From positions 15,326,392-15,390,391 of the forward strand of contig NC_067203.1 in NCBI RefSeq assembly GCF_026262505.1: a stretch of DNA of 64,000 nucleotides, given 5' to 3'. Origin of the DNA: Trichomonas vaginalis G3. Lineage: Eukaryota > Parabasalia > Trichomonadida > Trichomonadidae. The position numbers and the translations under genes were made by a program. Below the pieces are notes generated by a model. It ran no database searches and was not told the DNA's origin. It was given only the letters and a program-made list of their open reading frames with translations. This document shows, in pieces, positions 16,814 through 26,128 of this stretch. The stretch's first letter is position 1, and every line of letters starts with the position of its first letter.

Positions 16814-19800
16814 TTCTTACTGGATAAATTTTTATGTTTTTTATCTTTTGACGATTTTTTCTTATCCTTATCTTTCTTCTTGTCCTTGTCCTTCTTTGAT
16901 TTATCCTTCTTCTTGTCCTTGTCCTTCTTGGACTTCTCTGCTGCAGGTGGTGTTGGATTCTGTTTGACTTTAGCACTTGGGTCAGGACCTTGTCTTTGAG
17001 ACTTAGATATAGATTGTTTAGGAGCTGCTGCTTGTTTAGTTGCTTCAGCTTGTTGTTTAGCTAATTCAGCAGCTTGTTTATCATTCTCTTCTATTTCCTT
17101 TGCACCAGTTGCGACTTCATTCTTGAACTTTTGGAGATTCTCAGCAGCATCCATTACCTTATTCGCTCCTTTAAACAATCCATAAAATTTCTGCCATGGT
17201 GATACTGAAGGTATATTTCCACCAATTGCTGGAGGAACTGATGCTTCAGGAGTTGGAGATGGTGTTTTGTCTGAATTGAGATGCTTTTCTGCTTCAAGAA
17301 CTTGTGTAGTATTTTTCTCCAGGTATGCTTTTGCAACCTCCTTAACTTCTGGACGTTCATTATTTACATCCTGTCTTGGTGTTGATGTTTCAGTAGCGTT
17401 TTCCTGAGTTACATTAACAACAGGTTGCTCAACTGCTGAAACATTAGCTGCTTCAGTAATGTTATGAGTAGTTGAAACATTTCCTGATATACCTTCTCCT
17501 GTTGGAACTCTTGGAGCAATTGTTGTGATGTTCGCCATTGCAGGAGTTGGAGTAGGAGTGTCATCAATCTTTCTGTCAGCTTTCGTCGTTTGCGTTGTAG
17601 TATTTGTTGTTTCATTACCATATTTTGATCTTAGTCTGGTAAGCTCTAACTTCATATGTTCTTCAGGATATGCATACTTATTATATTCACCCTTAATATT
17701 CTTTTTCCATTCATCGTATTTATCTTCTGCTGATTTCTTAATTGATGCTAGTCCGTTTACAGCCAATTCATCAGTACCGTTATCAGTAGTCTGGTTATAT
17801 AAAAGATTAGCAGCTGATCTAATTGTGTAATCCGTAAGATTACCAAAACGCTCTATTGTACCTAATGTTGTGTTCTTCAGTTCCTTTCCAATTCCTTGTG
17901 CAGCATCTTTGACTAAATCAGCACCCCATGCACCAAATTGTCTCACAGGAGCCGCTATTGATGGTGAAGGAGATGGAGATGGCGATGGTGTTGCTGCTTT
18001 CGCCTTTCTATCAGCTTCTTCCTTAGCCTTACGCTTTTCTTTCGCCTTTTAGCTTCTTCCTTAGCCTTACGAGCTTTTTCTTTCTTCTTAAGCTCCTCTA
18101 GTTCTTTACGTTCAGCTTCTTCTTTCGCCTTTCGTTCAGCTTCTTCCTTAGCCTTACGAGCTTTTTCTTTCTTCTTAAGCTCCTCTAGTTCTTTACGTTC
18201 AGCTTCTTCTTTCGCCTTTCGTTCAGCTTCTTCCTTAGCCTTACGAGCTTTTTCTTCATAATATTTTGTATACTTATCATCAGCCCAATTACCAAGTGAT
18301 TTGGCACCTGTTAGTATTCCATTTGCGGTTGATGTTGCTGTTCTTCCGAGCCATCCCCCTACCGCTGAAGCACCATTGCCAATAGCACTACCAGCATTTA
18401 AAATTCCACGACCAATCCATATCCCTGGTTTTGCCTTTGTATTAAGAGTAAGAAATTCTTCCTTCCTATCTTCAGGTGTAGGATTTGTAACAGTTCTTAC
18501 AGTATCAACAACAGTGTCAACACTGGTTCCAATAGCACTACCAACAGCTGTTGCACCAGTTAGAATACCATGGGTAACTAAATCAGTAGCTCTTGAGACA
18601 ACATTATCACTCGAGGCTTTCTCTGCTGGATAGTTTGATCCTTTGTAAGTTCCTGGACCACCTCTATTTGAAGCTTCTCCTTCAACTATTTTCTTCTCTT
18701 CTTGTGCTTGTTCTCTGGCAACACTCAATGCACGTTCTTGTCTTTGAATGTTGTCTTTCTTTAACATGTAACCACCAAGTGTCTGTGGTGGTGTGTTTTT
18801 ATCTAGTGCAGCATCAATTGCAGCCTTTTCTTTTCGCTTTTCTTCGTCTAACCAATTTTGAATAGATTCTGCATCAGTTGGTTCAGCTGGAGTTGGAGAC
18901 GGTGTTGGAGCTTTAGTTGGTGTTGGAGACGGTGTCGGAGCTTTAGTCGGAGTTGGAGATGGAGTAGGTGCTTTTGTAGGTGTCGGTGATGGAGTTGGAG
19001 ATGGAGTTGGAGGTACTGTTGGTTCTGGAGTTGGTTCAACAGTCGGTGAAGGTGTTGGCGCCTTTGTGATTCTTGGAGTTGGCTCTGGTGTTCTAATAGG
19101 GGAAGCAGTTGGTGTATTAGCTCTTTTAAGAACCTGTGATCTTTCCGCTTGATTTGAATCAGATACTGGGTTAGTTGTACTAGGATGTGATACAGGAGTT
19201 ATTTTTGGTGTAGGTGTTGGTTTATTTAATGTTATACCATGACTACTCGACATTGGTGGAGGACCTGCGTGAGCAGTTGGTGTCAGAGTTGGCGTTGGAG
19301 CTACTGTAGGAGTTGGCGTTGGAGCTACTGTTGGTTCAGGAGTGGGAGTTGGTGTTGGAGCTACTGTAGGAGTAGGTGTAGGAGTTGGTGTTGGAGTCGA
19401 CATTTGTTTTAACCTCTCATTATACCAATTCTCCAAATAATAAGCCTCACCCATTAAGTTACTCTGTCTTTGTTTTATAGAAAATTCACCTAACAGTAAT
19501 TCATCATGAATCATTTTCTGCAGCTTTGTCGTGTTTTCTACTTCCTTTATTAGAACGCTCGATGTATTCGCCAATCCTCTATATTCCTTAATCATCTTAT
19601 CTAGTTTGTTCATATTTGGTACTTCCTTTTTCTTCTCAGCGTTAATCTCATTAGATCGTTTCTCCAATTCTTCAACTACTTTGTAAAGCTTATTTATCTT
19701 GACATGTGATTCCTTTACTTCTCCAGTCCTTGGATCCTTAGGTTCCTTGTATTTAGCTAATTTCGTCTCTATATATCTTCGTTTAGCGTCATATCCAGGA

Positions 19801-20174
19801 TCACTGGTTCGTAAAGGATGCGAAGGTGGACGAAAATAAGGTATGTAGAAATCTGGATCATCATTAATAGAAGAACGTGCTTTAAAGTTACGAACCGCGT
19901 CTGTAAAAGGGTCTCTACCACGTGCTGTATATGTTGATGTAATCAAAAAGCCTTCTCTTCTCATTGGGAAATTAATACGACCTTTTTGAACATATTCTTT
20001 CTCAAAGTATTGCCTAGCATTGTAATCAAAAGCAAGATCATTATATATATCGCGCAAAAAATCAAATGTATGCTGCTTGAACTTTTGATCGCTAATTATG
20101 GTACGAATTATCGGACGTTCATTCTCCCATTTCTTAACTCGTTCATCAATGAGTTTCCTCTCTTGTTCACTCAT
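16810..20174 (-). pseudogene. Long Maverick Thr/Pro-rich structural-like gene; about one break
   Basis: The largest gene of the element in this window. Its parts in order are: a charged N-terminal domain beginning [20 protein letters not shown]; a long Thr-Pro repeat zone ([29 protein letters not shown] modules); a small-residue region ([18 protein letters not shown]); a repeated [19 protein letters not shown] coil; a further helical region with Asn-rich N-x-T sites; and a Lys/Asp tail (KKDKDKKKDKSKK). Thr/Pro stretches usually form stiff, often glycosylated spacers, which suggests a virion surface or stalk protein. That role is inference. The gene looks broken, with about one break. Confidence 0.6.
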
Positions 20175-20194
20175 TTAAACCTCATAAAAATATA

Positions 20195-20602
20195 TTATCT
20201 GCGTATAGTGCCACTAATAGCATTAATCCATGGCATGTCTGATAGTACACGTACTGACTGAACTAATGGCTTATGATTGTTCCAAATAGCTCCTCCAATG
20301 TATGCGTTATACTTATTGTTGTCAATAGTTTGTTGAGGTTGAACTATAGGTGTTTCAACAGGCTTGTCTCTACTGAAGTCACCACCAAGAGCTTTATTGA
20401 ATGCTTTAAGATTCTTCGTTAATGCATTATCTTCACCTAATGTAGTTTTTGCAATTCTTTCACCAAGACTACCGATAACACCACCGACTTGACCAACTTG
20501 AGGGAAAAGTTTGTTAGCAATGTTAAATCCAGCACCTATTACAAGACCAGGATTTTTTTTCACCATACCCCATCCAGCTTTAACATAATCGCCAAAACCC
20601 AT
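20195..20602 (-). CDS. Maverick small Gly-rich protein (135 aa), possible minor virion protein
   Basis: Starts MGFGDYVKAGWGMVKKNPG. The first ~60 residues are glycine-rich and amphipathic (LVIGAGFNIANKLFPQVGQVGGVIGSLG), the rest is polar with a proline/glutamine linker. The layout recalls small membrane-active or core proteins of adeno-like viruses, but I see no diagnostic motif. It lies between the packaging ATPase and the Thr/Pro gene, all on the minus strand with gaps of 10-20 bases, as in an operon-like late cluster. Confidence 0.5.
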   Translation of the reverse strand: MGFGDYVKAGWGMVKKNPGLVIGAGFNIANKLFPQVGQVGGVIGSLGERIAKTTLGEDNALTKNLKAFNKALGGDFSRDKPVETPIVQPQQTIDNNKYNAYIGGAIWNNHKPLVQSVRVLSDMPWINAISGTIRR

Positions 20603-20612
20603 TTATTTCTTC

Positions 20613-21512
20613 TTAAAATAATGTCATCTTTTGTTGCTTAACTTCTTTAAAGTCCGTCTTTCCTGCAACTATATGAACTTCCATATATGAACGAGGTGTT
20701 GGTAGCTCTTTGTATTTGTTCCATAACTCTTCCCAATCTTCTGTTGCTCCTGACTGTTCAATCATTGACTGAAAGTCTCTCATAGAATAACCTTGAAAGA
20801 TAACGAAGTCAGTGCATAGTCTCTTAATGTTTAAACATATATGTCTCCATGTTTGACACATGATGACAACAGTATAGTTATAATGTCTGACCTTAGTGAT
20901 GAAGTTCGCTAATGGTGAACGTGGGTCATTCAATAAGTCATGACCACCATAATCGTCTAACACTAATAGAGAATTACTGGGATACTTTGTGAAAGGATAT
21001 TTGTTCAACTTCTTTACAACATATATTGCAATCTTCTTATACTCAAACTTTCCATCAGGTTTCCTTAGTTGATGCTTTGTTAAGATGTGTTCCATCTCCT
21101 CTGAAATTTTTTCGAACTTACTTTGAACGAACTCAACAATAGCGTAATACTTTGCTTTCATCTTAACGTTCTTCATTAAATAAGGCATAAGTTCTTTATC
21201 ATCCTTTTTCAGTACTGGTGCTTTAACTTGACTCATAAATGTCTTCGCTGTTTTATCCATTGTTCCTGATGTTGCTGAGATAACTATTGAGTCATAATAT
21301 GGAGTATTAGTGAAGCGGTCTGTTATCATTATATGACGAATAACACCATATGTCTTACCTGAACCCATCTTACCGCAGTAGAAATAAACACCATTAGTAC
21401 AAAATGGATAATCATCAGAAAATGGCATAATGAGTGCATTGTTTAGTTCTTTACTATTCTTACGTGCTCCATCATGAAGAATCTTATCTACTTGATTAAT
21501 AACTTTCTCCAT
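20613..21512 (-). CDS. FtsK/HerA-type DNA packaging ATPase of the Maverick
   Basis: 299 residues. Walker A is YFYCGKMGSGKTYG (~44-56). Walker B is NSLLVLDDYGG (~178-188), the DD dyad being typical of A32-like packaging ATPases. MCQTWRHICLNIK after ~residue 215 fits the sensor region with a conserved Gln. The family pumps DNA into capsids in Polintons, virophages and NCLDV. It is divergent from the capsid-like gene at 21531, with starts 18 bases apart. Length is normal for the Polinton family. Confidence 0.92.
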   Translation of the reverse strand: MEKVINQVDKILHDGARKNSKELNNALIMPFSDDYPFCTNGVYFYCGKMGSGKTYGVIRHIMITDRFTNTPYYDSIVISATSGTMDKTAKTFMSQVKAPVLKKDDKELMPYLMKNVKMKAKYYAIVEFVQSKFEKISEEMEHILTKHQLRKPDGKFEYKKIAIYVVKKLNKYPFTKYPSNSLLVLDDYGGHDLLNDPRSPLANFITKVRHYNYTVVIMCQTWRHICLNIKRLCTDFVIFQGYSMRDFQSMIEQSGATEDWEELWNKYKELPTPRSYMEVHIVAGKTDFKEVKQQKMTLF

Positions 21513-21530
21513 CTTTTAGTTACATATAAA

Positions 21531-22601
21531 ATGTCTAAATATGATGGATTATACTATGAACATGTTATGAATGATGGCACGATAAGTGGTAATACAGTCT
21601 CATATAAATTACCGAGAGACTTCATTGAATATCCTGCGTCAAAAGCTCTTGAGATAAGAAAGATAAGTCTTGAGCATCCAGACTTTGAGTTTCTTGCTAT
21701 TCCATTAGAAATGACAGATTCATCAAAATCAGTGAAAAAAAGGTTTGACATGAGATATTACATAAAACCCAACATGACTACACAGGAGTTGAATGAAGGT
21801 CTTATGGAAAAAATGACTGAGGCAAGTAGAGAATTTGTTGATTGTTACTATGATTCAAATGAAAATAAATTGAATGTATTAAGAAAAGGTACATCACCAA
21901 TCATAACATTACCTTCATACAGTAGTATAGAAAAAAATGCCTTGAATTATAAATATGACATGTCCCTAGGAGATGTGTTGGATTTCATCACTGCGTTATT
22001 AGAAACCACTGAAACAGACACAACATCAAGAAAACCAGAGCTTGTTTGGGAAGATGACCATGGTAGAACATTCACGCAAAAAGTAATTCCATCGAAAGCA
22101 AAATTTTTAGACTTATGGGAAAAAAAATATATCTCGCGAATGCATGTATATTATAGTTTTACCATAGCAGATTTCACTGACGAAAATGATAAAGATAAAA
22201 AAACATATAAGTACTTTGATGAGCTTTTCATAACTATAGCGAATATCAGGTTTATCCTTGAGCGAAAGGGCAAACCAACATATAAATTTGTCGGTTATCA
22301 GATAAGAATAAATCCTCTCCTTGAGCCTTTAGTAACGTTGAGTAATATTGCTCATGATAACAAACAATTTATATGTAATGTGAATGAACAGCTTGTGCCA
22401 CCAAAATTTTACGATATCACTGGTTATAAAGATGCACTCGTGTTTGAGTTTTATAAGCGCTTTTCATTCAAAAGAGTTGAAGAATCAACTGATGGTCAAA
22501 AAAAGGAATATTATGTAAAAGAACCATATGAAATTCCTAAAGACTCTAATATAATGGTTGAACTTATATTAGAGTCTGGTACTCAATCTCAACATAAATA
22601 G
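21531..22601 (+). CDS. Maverick virion-type protein (356 aa), possibly a second jelly-roll
   Basis: The true start is MSKYDGLYYEHVMND at 21531, right after an ACATATAAA stretch. Its order of elements parallels the penton-like protein at 5791-6633: a strand block (LEIRKISLEHPDFEFLAIPL), a helix (TTQELNEGLMEKMTEAS), a beta hairpin (CYYDSNENKLNVL), and a closing strand (SNIMVELILE versus MFMVIEI). I therefore suspect a second capsid or vertex protein; this is pattern matching, not a recognised domain. A GC-richer coiled-coil gene follows. Confidence 0.55.
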   Translation: MSKYDGLYYEHVMNDGTISGNTVSYKLPRDFIEYPASKALEIRKISLEHPDFEFLAIPLEMTDSSKSVKKRFDMRYYIKPNMTTQELNEGLMEKMTEASREFVDCYYDSNENKLNVLRKGTSPIITLPSYSSIEKNALNYKYDMSLGDVLDFITALLETTETDTTSRKPELVWEDDHGRTFTQKVIPSKAKFLDLWEKKYISRMHVYYSFTIADFTDENDKDKKTYKYFDELFITIANIRFILERKGKPTYKFVGYQIRINPLLEPLVTLSNIAHDNKQFICNVNEQLVPPKFYDITGYKDALVFEFYKRFSFKRVEESTDGQKKEYYVKEPYEIPKDSNIMVELILESGTQSQHK

Positions 22602-22644
22602 TTTACGTGACAGAATTTTTTTGACACGTAAAGTTTACATTTTA

Positions 22645-23130
22645 ATGGAAGCGAACAACAAAGCTCCTGCTAAGGCTCTTGCCATCCAGAAGCCAGAGGT
22701 GACTGAAGAACAGTCCTCTGGCGACGAGGAAATATTGATGGGTGGCGAGAGTCCGAAGACCGAGATCAAGATCCCAGATCTCGATCACAAGCAAACGGCA
22801 AAGAAAACGGGTCCACGAGCTACTCCTCGAGAGCTACGTTTAATCAAGACCAGCCACAAGTATTTGAAGCAGCTGGAGGAGTCAAACGTAGCTCTCGAGG
22901 AACTAAAGCTCAAGCTGGCTGAAAAAGTAGAGGAAGCGAAAGGTAAAGAGCTCTACATCAGCCAGCTTGAGTATAAAGTTGACTCTTATGCCAACGAGAT
23001 CTGCGATCTTCGATCTCGTCTCAACCGTGTGGGACATGAGTCAGACAGCTGGCATGAAAGGTTCCTTAAGGCTGACACATCCTACCATGAATTAAAGCGC
23101 GCCATAAGGAACTTAGCCACTGACTTCTGA
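22645..23130 (+). CDS. Maverick coiled-coil protein (161 aa), last gene before the right end
   Basis: Starts MEANNKAPAKALAIQKP. An acidic disordered N-terminus (EEQSSGDEEILMGG) is followed by a basic linker (AKKTGPRATPRELRLIK) and a long heptad coiled coil (~75-150: YLKQLEESNVALEELKLKLAE, shown here as YLKQLEESNVALEELKLK). GC content is clearly higher than in the flanking genes. Function unknown; a scaffold role is possible. After it the element has no further genes. Confidence 0.6.
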   Translation: MEANNKAPAKALAIQKPEVTEEQSSGDEEILMGGESPKTEIKIPDLDHKQTAKKTGPRATPRELRLIKTSHKYLKQLEESNVALEELKLKLAEKVEEAKGKELYISQLEYKVDSYANEICDLRSRLNRVGHESDSWHERFLKADTSYHELKRAIRNLATDF

Positions 23131-23758
23131 TCCCTCCTCTAAACCACGAATAAACACCTAATTTTACTACTATAACTCTTTTTTTATACTCACATTACTC
23201 ACATATATCCTCATATAACTTATAGTTCATTGTCACTCAGATCACGATCTTTGTGATCACGATCAACTTAGGAAAAGAGAAAAAGTATAAAAGTTAGTAT
23301 AATTAATTGTTTAGTCTTAAGTAAGCTTATTGTTCATCAAGGAGTTGATGTAAGCGTTTCTTTGCCTCCGTGATCTGCTTCTTTTATAAGCTTACAGTTA
23401 AGCCAACAGCAGAGTCTATTAAATATACTGAGAAACCAGTGTTATGCTTCTTACGTCACGTTTGCCTCTCCATACAGATTAAACAGGTGGGACCACCTAT
23501 CGTACTTCTCGACGATTATGATTTATCAGCCCCTGCTAGTGAATAAAGGTTAGTTTACATACGAACGTTTATTTTTACACATATATGCGTACATATGCGC
23601 GCCCGTATGGTGTCAGTTTTCTGTCACTTTTTTCATTGTGTCGGTGACTGTAGCTGTAGGCTACAGGCGACGCACAATGTATACTGTACTCAAAATCGTT
23701 CAATATTGTATGAATTCTTACGTTTACAAAAAAAGTCACACAACCCGTCATATATACT
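23131..23758. other. Non-coding right-terminal region of the Maverick
   Basis: No frame here looks coding. It holds an AT-rich segment, GATCACGATC repeats near 23.24-23.27 kb, and a strong hairpin at 23634-23679. Polinton ends carry long terminal inverted repeats; the partner end is outside the window, so the repeat cannot be measured. The sequence just before the boundary reads CATATATACT. Confidence 0.6.
23634..23679. repeat. Terminal-region hairpin of the Maverick
   Basis: Outer arms CATTGTG / CACAATG and a perfect inner stem CTGTAGC-TGTAG-GCTACAG. Located ~80-125 bases inside the presumed right end. It may serve in end recognition or packaging; that is inference. Confidence 0.6.
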
Positions 23759-23760
23759 AC

Positions 23761-24190
23761 TGAGAAAGTTTCCCAGCTATCTATTAGAAACTAAAGGCTG
23801 TGAGGCACTAATATATAATCAGTGCCTCATAGCCTTTAGTTTGTTATTAAAAACGAGAAAACTTGTTCGAAATGATAAACAATTTCGAACAAGTTTTCTC
23901 GTTTTAAGGAGGGAATTGTTCCTTATGAGGTATACATCATAACTATATACCTCATAAGGAACAATTCCCTCTTGATATCCTGGATATTTTTGAATATATT
24001 TTTTTAATTAAAGTTCTCAAAAGTATTATCAAAAGTGATTTTTTAAAAATATCTCCAATTAATTAACTAATTAAAAGTATTATATTTTTAAAATTAAATA
24101 GTTTTTCAATTTTTTTGAAGGAATTGAGATACTTCCCACGACAATAAAATTGAGAGGTTTACATTATGACTGATCTTAGCATGCAACACA
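23761..24190 (+). repeat. Left inverted arm of foldback element 1
   Basis: In order: half hairpin A (GAAAGTTTCCCAGCTAT), hairpin B (~23789-23842, ACTAAAGGCTGTGAGGCAC arm), hairpin C (~23850-23906, AACGAGAAAACTTGTTCGAA arm), hairpin D (~23909-23972, GAGGGAATTGTTCCTTATGA arm), then unique AT-rich DNA to 24190. Stems are 20-27 bp with ~10-base loops and almost no mismatches. Confidence 0.85.
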
Positions 24191-24550
24191 AATGAGAGAG
24201 GAAATCCAGATAACTTCAGCATAAGTTAATGCGGATGCGGTTCTCTAGCTCTTTGTCGGCCAGAGAACGAATAAAAAGTTTTTGTTGTGAGTAGGCTCGA
24301 TGCATGCCTACTCACTGCAAATATACGTTAATTTTTACTTCTTATGAGAAAATAGTTTTTCATTTTTATAATACTATATGCTTTGTTGCACAATAAAGTG
24401 TCTGTTTTTCTTCTTTAAAATCGATTTCTTATATTTCGAATTTTTCTCATTTTTCAATCTTGATCAAAATTCAAAAATAAACAGATACTCCAATAGAATA
24501 CATAAAATAACTCGTATCTATCATATTAAAATTTTCGAAAAATCTCCAAA
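24186..24550. other. Interior segment of foldback 1 with snRNA-like tail
   Basis: No convincing protein gene. It contains a hairpin with arms GTTCTCT/AGAGAAC, then AGTTTTTG (24277-24284), then a perfect 10-bp stem-loop GTGAGTAGGC...GCCTACTCAC (24287-24315). That order, Sm-like site followed by a terminal stem-loop, resembles the 3' end of a spliceosomal snRNA. It may be an snRNA gene or pseudogene, or chance. The rest is AT-rich. Confidence 0.3.
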
Positions 24551-26126
24551 TAGGGATGCAACGGTTTTACGCCATGACCGTTTAAAAATATAATAATACG
24601 CCATTTTTGGGGCCGAATGGCGGGTACGAAGTAGCCGCCATTCGGCCGAATAACAAAACAATACAAAATTATCGCCGTCCTTTTTTTTTCTTTCTTTCTC
24701 TTTTTTTTTCTCTCTCTCTCTTTCTTTTCTCTTTCCTCTTTTTACTCCTCTTTCTCTTTTCATCATTAAACGTAGAAAGATATATTAATATTATTTTAAA
24801 ATTAAAAAAAAATAAAGAAAGTATAATAAGTAATTATTTAGTTATCGATATATATATGTAAAGTGATAATCTGAGGATAATCTGAGGAGGAGTCTGAGGA
24901 TTAGACCGAGGAGTAGTTTGAGGAGTTTGATGATAATCTGAGGAGTTTGAGGAGTAGTCTGAGGAGTCTGAGGATAATCTGAGGAGGAGTCTGAGGATAA
25001 TCTTAGGAGGAGTCTGAGGATAATCTTAGGAGGAGTCTGAGGATAATCTGAGGAGGAGTTTGAGGATTAGACCGAGGAGTAGTCTGAGGAGCTTGAGGAT
25101 AATCTGAGGAGTTTGAGGATAATCTGAGGAGGAGTCTGAGGAGTTTGAGGATAATCTGAGGAGGAGTCTGAGGATTAGACTGAGGAGTTTGAGGAGTAGT
25201 CTGAGGATAATCTGAGGAGTTTGAGGATAATCTGAGCATAATCTGAGGAGGAGTCTGAGGATTAGACTGAGGAGGAGTCTGAGGATTAGACTGAGGAGTA
25301 GTTTGAGGATAATCTGAGGAGGAGTCTGAGGATTAGACTGAGGAGTAGTTTGAGGATAATCTGAGGAGGAGTCTGCGGATAATCTGAGGAGTAGTTTCAG
25401 GAGTAGTCTGAGGACTAGTCTCAGGACTAGTCTGATGAGGAGGACTCTAAGGAGTAGTCTGAAGAGTAGTCTCAGGAGGAAGATCTGAGGAGGAGTCTTA
25501 TGAGGAAGATCTGAGGAGTAGTCTGATGAGGAGGGGTCTAAGGAGTAGTCTGAGGATGATGAGTAATCTGATAAGGAGTAGTCTGAGGATGATCTGAGGA
25601 TAACCTGATGACTAGTCTAGGAGTGGTCTAATAAAAATGTAAAATATTTTCAAAGAAAAAATTCTATGAATTTTATATTTTAATTCTTAGCATTATACTG
25701 AATAAAATAAACATAAATATCAAAATTTGAAATTGAACACGCCAAAAAATTGATAATCCACATTCAATATTTTGTAAGTGGCGTACTTTTTGAATACTCG
25801 CCATACGCCTTGGAGTTCTCAATTTTGAATTCACCTTTATTTGGGCGACCTCAGAAAAATACGCCATTAAGAAAATATTGTATGAGATTTTAAATTTGAA
25901 CACGCTCTACCTTAAGGAATTAAATTTATTAAGATATATTTATATATAATAAACGATTACTTAAAAAAAGTATTTCATCGCTTATGTAAGTTTCAAAAAA
26001 ATCACGAAAATAAAAAAATCAAGATTAAAATTTTATTTTTAATTTTTGAATTTCTCAAATGGCGAAATTTTTGGGCGAACAAAAAAAATGTACGCCCGGT
26101 CAAATGGCGTGTTTAACGCATCCCTA
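24551..26126. mobile_element. hAT-like non-autonomous DNA transposon
   Basis: It begins TAGGGATGCAACGG and ends with the inverted form of TAGGGATGCG. Both ends share ACGCCAT and GACCG blocks, giving ~30-bp imperfect terminal inverted repeats of the TAGGGATG type seen in hAT elements. No transposase frame is present. Inside are a CCGAATGGCGG hairpin, the GAGGA satellite and several internal GCCAT/GGCG copies. No convincing 8-bp target duplication is visible. It abuts the truncated BspA gene at 26,127. Confidence 0.55.
24868..25625 (+). repeat. GAGGA-rich satellite (irregular 12-27 bp units)
   Basis: About 750 bases of TCTGAGGA, TAATCTGAGGAGGAG and TTAGACTGAGGAG variants, strand-asymmetric (purine-rich on plus). 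Units become more degenerate after ~25.4 kb. It lies wholly inside the hAT-like element. Frames through it are repeat artefacts. Confidence 0.9.
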
Positions 26127-26128
26127 CA

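Larger units (their letters stand above)
1..23758. mobile_element. Maverick/Polinton element, right-hand part; left end outside window
   Basis: The block carries the Polinton hallmark set in one piece: protein-primed type family B DNA polymerase, retroviral-type integrase, FtsK/HerA packaging ATPase, a penton-like jelly-roll protein and a capsid-like protein, plus about twenty small genes packed on both strands with gaps often under 40 bases. The right end is placed near 23,758, where a hairpin array of another element begins abruptly; the left end and its terminal repeat lie before base 1. Polintons are self-synthesising virus-like DNA elements. Most frames are open, so the insertion is probably young; I estimate two or three breaks in the visible part. 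An adenovirus-type protease, usual in the family, was not found here and may lie further left. Confidence 0.93.

Noticed and set aside
25003-25239. Frame rich in SSDYPQTPPQ
   Set aside because: Minus-strand reading of the GAGGA satellite.
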